In this document: piece by piece, positions 19,301-29,502 of the stretch | Position numbering within the stretch: position 1 is the first letter of the stretch | Layout: the number at the start of each line of letters is the position of its first letter | DNA from: Oreohelix idahoensis | Lineage: Eukaryota > Mollusca > Gastropoda > Stylommatophora > Oreohelicidae | Assembly (NCBI GenBank): GCA_024509875.1 | Contig: JAMPIV010010573.1 | Span: forward strand, 513,501 to 577,500 | Length of the DNA: 64,000 nucleotides | Reading direction: 5' to 3' | Program-made: the position numbers and the translations under genes | The notes under the pieces: model-generated | Seen by the model: the letters and a program-made list of their open reading frames with translations, nothing else | Database searches by the model: none | What the model was told of the DNA's origin: nothing

Positions 19301-21296
19301 GTGCATTCTTTGACTCCATGAATGCGACCGATGATGAGGTCAGCGATCGGATTCGAAAGAAGACATGCGTGTACATCTCCTGTAAAGAAAGGAGTAGCAA
19401 TCCTAATGATAGCAGTAGAGTATTTCTCTAATGTGCCGCCAAATGTTACACATTTGACTACTTGTCCAGTGGCACGGGAAGGATCTACGAGTGACTGCCT
19501 AACACCAATTGTGGTGCATCCAGAATCAAATAGCACAGAGACTGGATTGTTATTTACTAAACCCTTATGTAAGACAAGAGAACCTCTTCCATCATGCGCG
19601 ACTGATGCCGGAAGAGCAGGAAGAGGATGGCCACAGCTTAAAGTAGACACTGTGGTTGGCTCAAATAATGTTTTGCATTGGGGGCACTGAGATGCTCTCC
19701 CAAAATCAAAAGCGGCACATGCCATATTACTAGCATCATTATTATCTTTACTCTGTTTATAGGCTTCATGGGACTCTTGTTGTGCAGAGTTTGCCTGAAA
19801 ATGTGGTTTATGTCTTTTGTTTTGAGATCTACCTCGGTTATTATCACCTCTGTAGTTATTGTTACCTCTATTGTAACCCCTATTTGGGTTTGAGTCATAG
19901 TTCCCTTGGTTACCATTATCATATTCATTATAATGAGTATCTCTGTAATTATGATCTTGTTGACTCCAAGACGGATAACCCGGATAGTTTCTATAATTAC
20001 TTCCTCTATGGAAATTCCTATAATTATGACCACCCCTGTGTCGAGAGCTATCAGCTCGTCTCCAGTTCTTTGAAGAAGAACCCTGAAATGATTGGTTACC
20101 TTGGTTTTGATAACTATTATGGTTACCTTTTTTATCAAATCTGTTTTGAGGTCCCTGAAATCTGTGTGAATGATTGGGATTGTATGGTGTTGCTGAAGCA
20201 ACTGGCATACTCTCCTTAATCTTAGTGTTGCCAAAAGTCACGTCGGGGTGTGCAGTGACATATTGGGAACAATATTCTTCCATTTCCTTTAGAGATTTGG
20301 GTTTACGCTCATGTATAAATTCCAGGAATGGTTTGTTAACACATGACATAATCTTATCTCTGAGCAACAAATCCATAAGTCCTTCATACGTTTTTTCTGT
20401 TTTGGAAAGCTCAATCCAACGATCAACTGTGAGACGTGCCTTTGCAGTGAATTCTGAGAATTCTACACCTGTCTCAGGCACCATCGTCTTAAATAAAAGG
20501 CGATAGCCTTCCTCACTTAGCTGGTATTTCTTTATCAAAGCCGCCCTAATGACATCATAATTATCCTTATCTGCTTCTCCTACAAGGCATAATCTAGTCA
20601 AAGATTCACCTTTCAAGTTTTCTGCTAATTGATTAGCGTATTGTGATTTATCCACATTATGTGTACGACAAGAACGTTCAAATCTATCCAGCCAGAATGT
20701 AATATCGTCACTGGACTGATTGAACGGTGGAACCTTAACCTTGTAAGTAGAAGGTTTACCATTACCACTAGATGCCTGATTAACATTACTCATACTTGTC
20801 AATCTCAATTTCTCTAACTCAAATTCATGTTCTCTTATTGCTTTTTTTTCTTCAGCTTCTCTGTCTAATCTTTTTTGTTCAGCATCCCTGTCTAATCTTT
20901 TTTGTTCAGCTTCCCTGTCTAATCTTTTTTGTTCAGCTTCCCTGTCTAATCTTTTTTGTTCAGCATCACTGTCTAATCTTTTTTGTTCAGCATCACTGTC
21001 TAATCTTTTTTTGTTCAGCAGCAGCTTCTCTTTCTAATTTTTTTTTGTTCAGCTTCAAATCTCCTTTGCTCCACCTGCATCTGCAATTTCTTTTGTTCAG
21101 CAGCAGCCTCAGCTTCTCTTTCTAATCTTTTCTCTTCAGCCATAGCTTTTCTCTCTTCTGCAGCAGCTTTTCTCTCTTCTGCAGCTAATGCTTTGTCATA
21201 TTGAGCAACTGCCCATTCTTCTAATTGTTGACCAGTTTTATCAAGGGATTTCCCTTGTGTAATGAAGTATTCTAATGTAGACATGATGTCTAACAA
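16344..21296 (-). pseudogene. gag-protease-integrase-RT-RNase H polyprotein, frameshifted
   Basis: The main frame (1,328 codons from 20808) has, in order: a gag capsid-like region (residues ~25-190); an Asn/Gly/Arg/Tyr-rich segment (~205-335) in place of a CCHC knuckle; a CPQC...CGH motif (~375-394); protease DSG (428-430); integrase HHCC finger (~622-665); integrase core D694, D754, E790; a GPY/F module (931-933); RT with LCVDYRKLN (~1119), D1157 and YLDD (1217-1220, nt 17149-17160). RNase H continues in another frame (16344-16862: SDASSTGIGA, DRELLAMVW, ETDQKAL). The shift is consistent with one extra base in the A-run at 16895-16899. Upstream, a coiled-coil gag N-terminus (start near 21284-21296) is broken by T-run indels near 21004-21050. 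Confidence 0.9.
20840..21012 (-). repeat. 27-bp coding repeat in gag coiled coil
   Basis: Six or so tandem 27-bp units encode the 9-residue repeat EQKRLDxxA, a charged coiled-coil region before the capsid-like domain. The poly-A runs in each unit are slippage-prone. Extra bases in the two units near 21004-21050 break the frame. Confidence 0.85.
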
Positions 21297-22150
21297 TAAT
21301 ACTAATCACTTGAAACAATAATAATACCACAAGTTCTTAATGACTTGATTAATCATATACTATCCCAATATCTGTGGGTCACAAGCCTTAATAAGGTCTT
21401 GTATAACAGTAATAATAATCAAGTACTGGTTTATACCATAATCCAAGTGCAGTGCACAGGCAATAGTGTCTTATGAAATATACCTATATAAAACATATGT
21501 CAACCAACAGAATACATAAAGTACAAATAGGACTGACAATACGAAAACGTTTGCAGAAATCAAATAAATCAAATAGGGAAATCAATGAAAATAATCACTG
21601 AATCTGCAAGGGATAACAACACAAATGACGTCACAGTATATGAATATAAATTGTGAATAGAACTGAAAGATAGAAAAGGGTAGACCAACAAATTACAAAC
21701 AAATCCAAACAAAACTAAAGAACAAAGAAATATTACAAAAATAACAATAATTACAGTCTTCACAGCTAAAACCGCTGCAACATTTATTAAGGAAAACTAA
21801 AGAAAACGCCCACAACGGACCCTCTATGACGTGGGATAAACATAACTAACATACTGTGAGGACTCCGCCCAACAAATAAATGACATATAAAACATGTAAA
21901 CATAAATATATAAATTATGTGTATGATAGTATGTGTTGCGAAATAGGCTCAGTTTTACAGTAATGGCAAAGTTATTCTTATGAAAATAAACAAACTGCCA
22001 CTTTATTCAATTAAACATTCTGGCCTTAAATATTAAAGTTCATATATAGAAAACAAGAAGATCCATCGATGAAAATAGGACTTCTTAGTTCAATAATACT
22101 GTCTTCCTGTTAATATTGACAAGAATTGATCCAACTGTTCTGTGAAACTC
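21297..22150 (-). other. Leader of the Gmr1-like element, part 1
   Basis: Non-coding AT-rich sequence upstream of gag. No signal recognised. Confidence 0.4.
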
Positions 22151-22160
22151 TGTAATGTCT

Positions 22161-22915
22161 TCTTCTTCTTCTTCTTCCTCGTTCGCCTTCAGACTTCCAC
22201 ATTTATGACTCTAATAAAGGCAGCAGTCAACTCAAGGTTCCCGACATCTCCAAACAGTTTTTCGTTGACAGAAGTAGGTTGTTGCCATATGCTACCCCGT
22301 TCATTACTGTAGGTTGGGCAGTACTGCAGCAGGTGTTCGACTGTCATCGGGCTGGTACCGCAGGTGCAGAGATCTGTTGCACCAATTTTGTATTTGTGGT
22401 ACAGATGGTATCTCAATCTGTTGTGCCCAGTGCGCAGTCGAAAAATGATGACCTGTTCTTTTCTGGATAGTTGATGATATGCGTCATTTTTCAAATGTCC
22501 CGGGTGCTCTCTTTCCCATTTGGACTTGAATGTAGCCTTTATAGTGGTCTTTGCCGTTGCGTAAGTTGTCTCTATATCATTTTGCTGTAAGGCACCTCCT
22601 TCTTTCGCAAGTCTATCTGCCTCTTCATTTCCTGGTATGTTGCAATGGGCTGGTATCCACTGGATAGTGCACTTCTTGAAGCATTCGGCCAGTCTTTCAA
22701 GGGAGATTATCAGATCTTTCAATCCTTTAGTTTGGTGGCTCTTCAGCGCTGATATTATTGAGAGGGCATCTGAAAAGATTACTATCTGTTTTTCTGCCTG
22801 TGCTTTGCATTCAATAAGAGTTTCAGCTGCCTGTTTCAGGGCTTCTGCTTCAGCACAGAAGTTGTTGCAGTATTTTCCAGTGGCAATTGCCATAGAGTGA
22901 ATTCTATTCATGAGA
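22161..22915 (-). mobile_element. 5'-truncated non-LTR element nested in the LTR-element leader
   Basis: 755 bp bounded by the perfect 10-bp duplication tgtaatgtct (22151-22160 and 22916-22925). The 3' end (22161 side) is GGCGAACGAGGAAGAAGAA-type with a GAA tail. Only the RNase H and C-terminal region is left. Confidence 0.9.
22189..22911 (-). pseudogene. RNase H plus C-terminal zinc region of a non-LTR element
   Basis: An open frame of 240 codons whose N-terminus is an accident of truncation. It starts within RNase H: EAEALKQAAE, FSDALSIISAL, IQWIPAHCNIPGNEEADRLAKEG. After a linker come FRLRTGHNRLRYHL and a CxC...H...C finger (CTCGTSPMTVEHLLQYC). RNase H would remove template RNA. The first catalytic aspartate and all of RT are missing, so it is inactive. 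A related C-terminus lies at 58570-58860. Confidence 0.88.
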
Positions 22916-22925
22916 TGTAATGTCT

Positions 22926-23113
22926 AATGTACAAATGTCAACAACGCTGACCTACATACTGCATTCACTTAACAGGTCACGTGACGAAGTGTTGACAAAG
23001 AGCAAACCAATACTGCAAGTGTGTCGTATTAGCCACAGGAAACGGTCTGGTATCGGTAATCTGTTGACTTCTGAACTTCTGCGAGGTCAAACCCAGAAAG
23101 CTGGTCCACCAGT
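22926..23113 (-). other. Leader of the Gmr1-like element, part 2
   Basis: Between the nested insertion and the 5' LTR. On the minus strand, TGGTGGACCAGC starts three bases after the LTR and is a possible tRNA primer-binding site. I could not identify the tRNA. Confidence 0.4.
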
Positions 23114-24425
23114 TGATAAAGTGGATGAGACAACTGTAACAAATGCCGGTATGTCCTCGTAAGGTGGATGGAAGCAGACATCAACGACTGTGTACCTTTA
23201 CTACAGTTTAATTGGACGTACACACTCGACAGCACAGATAGTGACAAATCACAGGTTGGCATAATACATCATGGTACAGTGGATAAATGGTCTTGCAATG
23301 TTACATGGGCACTCATGTAGAATAATAGTATAATGGACTGTCAATAGCCAAGCACTCAGTATTGCCCATATATATATCATCTGAGTTTACTGACAAAGCA
23401 CGTCAGATTATAAACAATATCCAAGATGACTTCTAGACCTAATCTCGTCTAGTGAAGATTCCTTAACATAATGTCCAGCACAGATTTTTCCATATAATCA
23501 AATTGAACCGCTAGCAATGGGTTCTCATGTGTAGCAGTGATCTCTGGACTAATCAAGCGATAATACGGGCATCCCTTTTCTCTTCTTGAAAGTCACTAAA
23601 TGTTTTTACAAGATGGCTTCTCTCGTGAGCTGTCACTCACGTTTGGATACAGATAATGAATCTGTCTTAAAGTTAGTCATTCATTAAATGTTTCATTGCT
23701 CTGTAGATTCTACCATGATACAATTGACTGCATTCTACAGGATATAGTGCTGCTAGGAATCAGAGTCGTTTTCCATCTAGTTAAATGCATCCTCTCAGAT
23801 GTACAAGTCATACCTATCGAAAAACGGTGGCTTCGTACGAGAGTTCAAAAGAGTATCTTTTATTACCTGCGTATCAGAAATATGATTCTGCCATTCCTTG
23901 GCAATAAGAATAAACACTGGGGTAAAGCATACACGATAGGTCTAGACGACTATCACTTTCCCCATAAATATAGAGATCACTTTTTCCCGGCGACAAGCCG
24001 ACATAGCAAAACACAGCCCCCATGATCAGGGCGAAGCCTAAACACACCTCTCTAGAGACACATCCGCCGAACAGCCTTTGACCTCTCTAGAGACAAAAGA
24101 ACATATAGTTCGACTTAGATATGTAAAGATATACAGATATAAGACAGACTCGTCCTACTCAGCCAAACAATACACATAAATTCAGGCCATAGATATTCTG
24201 AAGCAAGAACAATCTATTACTACCCAAACAAAGAATAAATCGCAGTAAAACTGGATTCATCCGCGGAGTTCGATCGAAAGAGACGGCACAACTTTCAAGG
24301 GAAGTAACTCAATAATGACTTTCCCTTAAGCACTAAAAAATATCTATTTTGTTTACAAAATATTTGCGAACATAACAAGTATACCAATGTATAATATTGT
24401 AAGATATCAAAGACTGCACGTAACA
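23114..24425 (-). repeat. 5' LTR of the Gmr1-like element
   Basis: A 1,312-bp LTR. Relative to the solo LTR at 4229 it lacks about 210 bp between gcagacatc and aacgactg (junction near 23181). The rest is nearly identical to 14625-15861. It ends GCACGTAACA followed by the duplication CTTAC. Confidence 0.8.
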
Positions 24426-25418
24426 CTTACGTATACATGTACTTGCACAGATGTAGCCCACTATTTAAAATAATGAGGAATCCTCTTTTGCACCAAACTG
24501 GATAGTCTCCTTTTGGTTCCTAAGTCCCGCATTCTCTTCAACAGCAGAAGCTGTGTAGGACAGCTGTCATCTTCTTGCTCGTACCAAGCCATCGCTGTTT
24601 CTAGTGCTATAAAGGCCTCTTCAGGACTTGGTCGACGTTTTGGGTTTTCTTCATAATCTACAAGTACATCATGTACTTCTGAGGAGTCTTCGTCATCGGT
24701 CACTACATGTATTTGGTTTTCTTTTTGCACAAAAGACAAAATTTCTTCGTCATTCAAAAACTGAAAACCAGAATCATTATCATCTTCTAGCCACATGTGG
24801 GCATCATCTTTGTCACAGTCCGAAAATCCGGGCATTGAAACAGTTCCACAACTTCATTTATACAATCATCATTTGTGTCCACTGCAGTAGTTTCATTTCC
24901 TCCTTTTTTCTCAAGCAATCTATTCCAAGCCTTGTTGAGATTATCTTGTGACAGGGTGGTCCAAGCATCAGCTAACATATAGCAGCAGTCTTTGAGATTA
25001 AGCTTTTTGGAAAATGCCACCACACTTTCTTCATCTTCAGCCAACAATAAACGACACAGGACTTCCTTCTTGTACATCTTTTTAAGCTTTGCTATAACAC
25101 CCTGATCCATTGGTTGAATCAGTGCTGTTACATTGGGAGGCAGAAAAATTACTTTAAAATTTGTATCAACTGCATTCAATGTATCCGTCTCTGGATGAGA
25201 TGGTGCATTGTCCAGTAGAAGAATTACTTTTCCAGTTTTCTTTTCTTGTTCTCTCAACCTCTTCACATTTGGGATGAACTGGTTTATATACCAATCAAGA
25301 AATATTTCACTATTCATCCAAGCACTCTTCTGTGCTTTGTAGCACAATGGGAGACATGTCACATTCTTTAAACAACGTGGTTTTTTGGCTTTGCCGATCA
25401 TTAGCACCAGTAAACGAT

Positions 25419-26331
25419 TGTGACCGGGGAAGGAAGGAGTGGACGGGAAACGGCACCAAAAGTCAAGGCTAGTGTGACTTTGTAGATCGTGATAGTGGAT
25501 TTTGTGGAAAGGGATGTAAATCTGTATATCACTTGAGATAAGGGAAATAATCCCAAGACTTCCTTATTGTGTTTCTTCTGGGAAATACTGGTTAATCACC
25601 AGAGATAATAATTCCAGAAGGGAGGGACAACCCAGGTAATTAGTAGAGTTCGTAAGTGCCTTGATGGTTCCAAATTTTATCTTGAAGGGTTGAATATAAT
25701 CGGCAACTCAAACAGTCAAGTGAAACTTCAATAGAACAGATTACTTGAAAGATCCGAATAGTTATATAAAAGGTGTACTTTATTCAGTTTCGTTTGAGGA
25801 AAATGATGCTGTGGCAGTTCAATAAGAATTTCTGGTGGGGGAAAGCAAAACTGCCAGCTTTAGCCTCCAAGTCGAAAGGCTTACGGAGTTTCTCATATAC
25901 TGTAGTCGTTTTGTTACCTCTGTGGAAATCCTAAAGAAATGAAAATTCGATTCGAGACCTCAATTATAACTAAATCGAACTTACGTCCTGTGGAATGAAC
26001 CACAAATATAATCGTTGCAGGGGTTAGTGCTGGGTCACTTAACTGTCCTGGGTGGTAGAGGATCTAGATGGATATTATATTCCAAACCGTAGGAGTCAAG
26101 GGCTTTTTCTTTCAATAGTAGATGTAGCCCCAGGTTGCTCCAAACCTAAACTAAAGAACGCCCTATGTTGATTTGACTCTAGCATTGAGTTACTGTCTCA
26201 AGCTCTCTCTCCGTCTGGTTACTAAGATGCATCAGTTTTTATACTTGTCTGGTGCTATGGCTTGACTTGTATGGAGGCCACACAACTATAAGGCTAACAG
26301 TTGTAGCTACTTAATAGTCTACCCTGTTACA
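25419..26331 (+). mobile_element. Solo LTR inside the transposase gene
   Basis: A 913-bp sequence beginning TGTGACCGGGG and ending CCCTGTTACA, flanked by CGAT (25415-25418 and 26332-26335). It has TG...CA ends with short inverted TGTRAC termini. It splits the transposase frame exactly between GSHR and the next conserved block. No coding inside. It is unrelated to the other two LTR families here. The plus orientation is suggested by the TATA-like box. Confidence 0.75.
25763..25773 (+). promoter_or_regulatory. TATA-like box in solo LTR
   Basis: TATATAAAAGG about 345 bp into the LTR, a plausible Pol II core promoter for the former element. Confidence 0.5.
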
Positions 26332-27325
26332 CGATGACTTCCATTGGCATTCGCGGCTACCAAAATTGTTACTCTCTCTTTGCACTTTTTAAACCCAGGG
26401 GCAGCTGCTTCGCGCTGAGATGCAAGTGATTTTTGAGGCAATGATTTCCAGTATAAGCCAGTCTCATCGGCATTATACACATCATCGAGTGAATAACCTT
26501 CTTCTTCCAAAAAAGCCAAGAATGTTTCTTTAAAATTTTCAGCGGCAGTTGCATCGCTAGATAAAGATTCCCCTTGAATCTCCAGTTCTCGTATGCCATG
26601 ACGAGATTTAAAGTCAGGAGGACCGTCAAGTTGATTGTTGAACTGAAGTGCCTTTTCACACTATAGAGAGCCAGAGATAGGTTCCGATCTGCTTCTTCTT
26701 TGCAGACACCATATATACAAAGCCTCTTCCAATTTCAAATATTTCGCATTTCTCATGGTTTTACGTTTCTTCGACCCATTTTCACTCTCCAATTTCGATG
26801 CAAAACTCATAATTTTATCCTTTTTACTTTTGATGTCAGAGACGGTAGCTTTCCCAACATTGAAAATCCTCGCAAGTGAAGACACAGTTTCACCTTTTCC
26901 TAGTCTCTTGATAATTTATGTTTTCGTTTCAATTGACAAAACATTGCGGTTCCTTTTATATGCTTTAGGCCTACTGGAAGATGCCATATCGCACAGAGAA
27001 ATACTTGTACACCAAAATTATTCTGCTGTAGTAGCAGACTCAATTATTTTAAGTTGAACTGTCTGTTTAGCCAGTGTTCTGCCTAGAACGCACACGTACA
27101 CTGGATTGGTAAACCAGATATTAACTGACTTTATGATCTAACTGACTTCCTGTACGTAAGCGACCGACCATTAGCCCATCCCATCCTCTACAAATTGTTC
27201 GCACACATTTGAAGCTTGCCGCATGAAAAGATTCAGAAATGTAGTCTAACGTGACTGGTGGCGATTGATTTTTTTTTTCTTCTGGAAAACGTGTTCGGAT
27301 AATTGGATGTTCGGATAATTGGATG

Positions 27326-27348
27326 TTCGGATAAATGGAGTTCTACTG
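27326..27348 (-). repeat. Right terminal inverted repeat of Tigger-like element
   Basis: Exact inverse of 12066-12088. Preceded by two ttcggataattggat copies and followed by TA and a long (TA)n tract. Confidence 0.85.
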
Positions 27349-28018
<670 letters not shown>

Positions 28019-28483
28019 GCGGTGGAGACGCTGATGTCCCGCCGATGTAGATGCCACGGCGTTTCCGGCTCATGCGCAGTGAAGACATGCTGGCGTGGAC
28101 TACCGATCTTCAAAGACGTGGGCCAATATCTCAAAGACAGCTACGAGAGATCTGTTAGATTAGCCGGACGCTCCAAAAGGAAGTTACGTCGGAAAGAAAA
28201 GTCGAAAAGACTCGAACCCATCTCATACGAGGAGCTGGTACACCTGAGCAAATCGCCAAACTACTGCAACCACAACTCCAAGCGTGGTATACTCGGCACC
28301 ACGGGGCGTGTCTGCAATCGCTCGGCACACGGACCGGAGAGCTGTGACTTACTATGTTGTGGGCGTGGTTACAACACACAAGTCGTGCGGCACGTGGAGA
28401 GATGTCGCTGCAAGTTCCACTGGTGTTGCTACGTCGAATGCAAGACTTGTGAGACCTTGGTTGACGTCCATACCTGTAAATAG
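28019..28483 (+). CDS. Wnt16: Wnt16-like secreted ligand, last coding exon
   Basis: Encodes the C-terminal 154 residues of a Wnt, a secreted lipid-modified ligand of Frizzled/LRP receptors. The exon begins in frame (GCG GTG GAG) right after the acceptor AG at 28017-28018. It carries [16 protein letters not shown], in which the serine is the known acylation site; a basic stretch [29 protein letters not shown]; and the cysteine-rich end [15 protein letters not shown]...DVHTCK. I count 16 cysteines, as expected for this half of a Wnt. VVRHVERC and the DVHTCK terminus match the Wnt16 subfamily best from memory; Wnt4 or another class is less likely. The stop is TAG at 28481-28483. Earlier exons are not seen in the 28 kb upstream. 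Confidence 0.9.
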   Translation, partial: AVETLMSRRCRCHGVSGSCAVKTCWRGLPIFKDVGQYLKDSYERSVRLAGRSKRKLRRKEKSKRLEPISYEELVHLSKSPNYCNHNSKRGILGTTGRVCNRSAHGPESCDLLCCGRGYNTQVVRHVERCRCKFHWCCYVECKTCETLVDVHTCK

Positions 28484-28792
28484 CAAATTGATATTCTTCT
28501 GGAGCTTTCCTGCAACGTGCTGACATTTCCAGTGATCACCTTAGACGTATTGTAAAGGACCATTCACTGTCCCTCGACCCATGTTAAAAAAAACAACTGA
28601 CGTGGAAAGAGTTTCGAATCAGATCATAGCCGCGCGTGGTTCGAAGGTACCGTTCGCGCAACTTCATCACAGCGTGTTCTGTGCTCAAAACTGATATTAC
28701 GAACTATGAAACTGATCAAATGAAAAGCAGTATTCTGTCGATTTTTAAAAATTACTTATGTGCAAACCGTTACTAGACCACAAAGTCATTTA
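28484..28792 (+). other. Probable 3' UTR of the Wnt16-like gene
   Basis: Follows the stop codon directly. No clear AATAAA lies within the first 400 bp; candidates occur further on near 29639 and 29685. The UTR end is not determined. Confidence 0.5.
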
Positions 28793-28890
28793 TATTTGGA
28801 CGCGCCCTAATGTAACCGACTGGCCTTTTGTCTGTGTTGAACGGAGCGCCTCACTAAAACGAAGCAAATTCCTATTTAAAGATTTAAAAA
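28793..28890 (+). repeat. Dispersed ~90-bp repeat, copy C
   Basis: ttggacgcgccctaatgtaa, then an aacggagcgc block and an A-rich end, as in copies A, B and D. It may lie within the Wnt 3' UTR. Confidence 0.65.
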
Positions 28891-28979
28891 AAAATTATAT
28901 ATGTGTAAACTATACGTAACTGGTTGTTTTTTTTTTGTTTTTTTTTGTGTTTGTTTGTTAATTTTTTTTTTTTGTTTTT

Positions 28980-28980
<1 letters not shown>

Positions 28981-29012
<32 letters not shown>

Positions 29013-29165
29013 GGGGGGGGGGGCGGGGGGGGGGGGGGGGGGTGGGGGGGTGGGGGTGGGGGGGGGGTGGTGGGGGGGGGGGGGGGGGGCGGGGGTGGGG
29101 CGGGGGTGGCGTGGGGGAGCGGGGGGGGGGGGCGGGGGGGGGGGTGGGGGGGGGGGACGGGTGGT
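28981..29165 (+). repeat. G-rich tract, G-quadruplex-prone
   Basis: About 185 bp of almost pure G with scattered T, C and A, preceded by a T-rich block (28925-28980). The glycine-rich open frames here are compositional. Confidence 0.95.
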
Positions 29166-29400
29166 GGGTGAAGGGTTTATGTATTCATCTGTTGCAATTT
29201 TGCAGTATCTTTATGTGACGCCGCATATGAAAAATACATATACGCCACTAACAAAAAAAGAAAAAGAAAAAAAAGAACATTACATAAATATATCACAGTT
29301 ATTAAAATGTCCTGTCTCCGTTGATGACAATCCGATAGGTCAACGTTAAAGCGTTGTACGTATCATGGGAGACCAATATTAAGAACTCCAGCGGCGCTTA
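29166..29400. other. Non-coding spacer
   Basis: No recognisable features. Confidence 0.4.
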
Positions 29401-29413
29401 ACAGCAGAAAGAA

Positions 29414-29489
29414 CGCATAATATACCCCAGTTATTACCGCTTTGGTTGAACAGGGTATAATAGTCGACGAAAGAGAACGGAAAAAAAAA
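29414..29489 (+). mobile_element. Very short non-LTR 3'-end insertion
   Basis: 76 bp with an A tail (29480-29489), flanked by the 13-bp direct repeat acagcagaaagaa (29401-29413 and 29490-29502). The body shares gttgaacagggta and aaagagaa with the 3' UTR at 11000-11050. Confidence 0.7.
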
Positions 29490-29502
29490 ACAGCAGAAAG
29501 AA

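Larger units (their letters stand above)
14320..24425 (-). mobile_element. Full-length Ty3/gypsy-type LTR retrotransposon, Gmr1-like domain order
   Basis: LTRs at 14320-15861 and 23114-24425 bound a gag-pol region read on the minus strand. The outer flanks carry the 5-bp duplication CTTAC (14315-14319 and 24426-24430). LTR ends are TG...CA. Domain order is gag, protease, integrase, RT, RNase H: integrase lies upstream of RT, unlike most Ty3/gypsy elements. A 755-bp non-LTR copy interrupts the leader at 22161-22915. One frameshift separates RT from RNase H and others break the gag N-terminus, so this copy is inactive. It sits inside the Tigger-like element. Confidence 0.85.
24461..26987 (-). 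pseudogene. Pogo/Tigger-type DDE transposase, disrupted
   Basis: It would have cut and moved the Tigger-like element. From the likely start at 26987 the order is: a CENP-B/psq-type HTH (VSSLARIFNVGKATVSDIK, about 26830-26886) with an in-frame stop shortly before it; a second DNA-binding part; the first catalytic motif YNADETGLYWKSLP (about 26440-26480) with AANANGSHR; then after the solo LTR, LMIGKAKKPRC, the second aspartate in LLLDNAPSHP, and LPPNVTALIQPMDQG, a family hallmark. The C-terminal tail ends near 24461. Frame changes near 24800 and 26370-26660, the stop, and the 913-bp LTR insertion make it dead. Confidence 0.88.
12066..27348 (-). mobile_element. Pogo/Tigger-like DNA transposon, expanded by nested insertions
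   Basis: The left end (12066) begins cagtagaactccatttatcc. The right end (27348) is its exact inverse, a 23-bp terminal inverted repeat. Both ends abut TA, the expected target. Subterminal copies of ttcggataattgga lie inside each end. Between them are a broken DDE transposase with HTH (minus strand), a full LTR retrotransposon at 14320-24425 with its own duplication, and a solo LTR at 25419-26331. Removing these leaves about 4.3 kb. Family knowledge: TIRs starting CAG with a TA duplication and a CENP-B-like HTH are typical of pogo/Tigger. That both ends belong to one element is inference from TIR identity and nesting. Confidence 0.75.

Noticed and set aside
28980..29171. Glycine-rich open frames
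   Set aside because: Composition of the poly-G tract in all three plus frames. There is no start context and no known glycine-rich family pattern.
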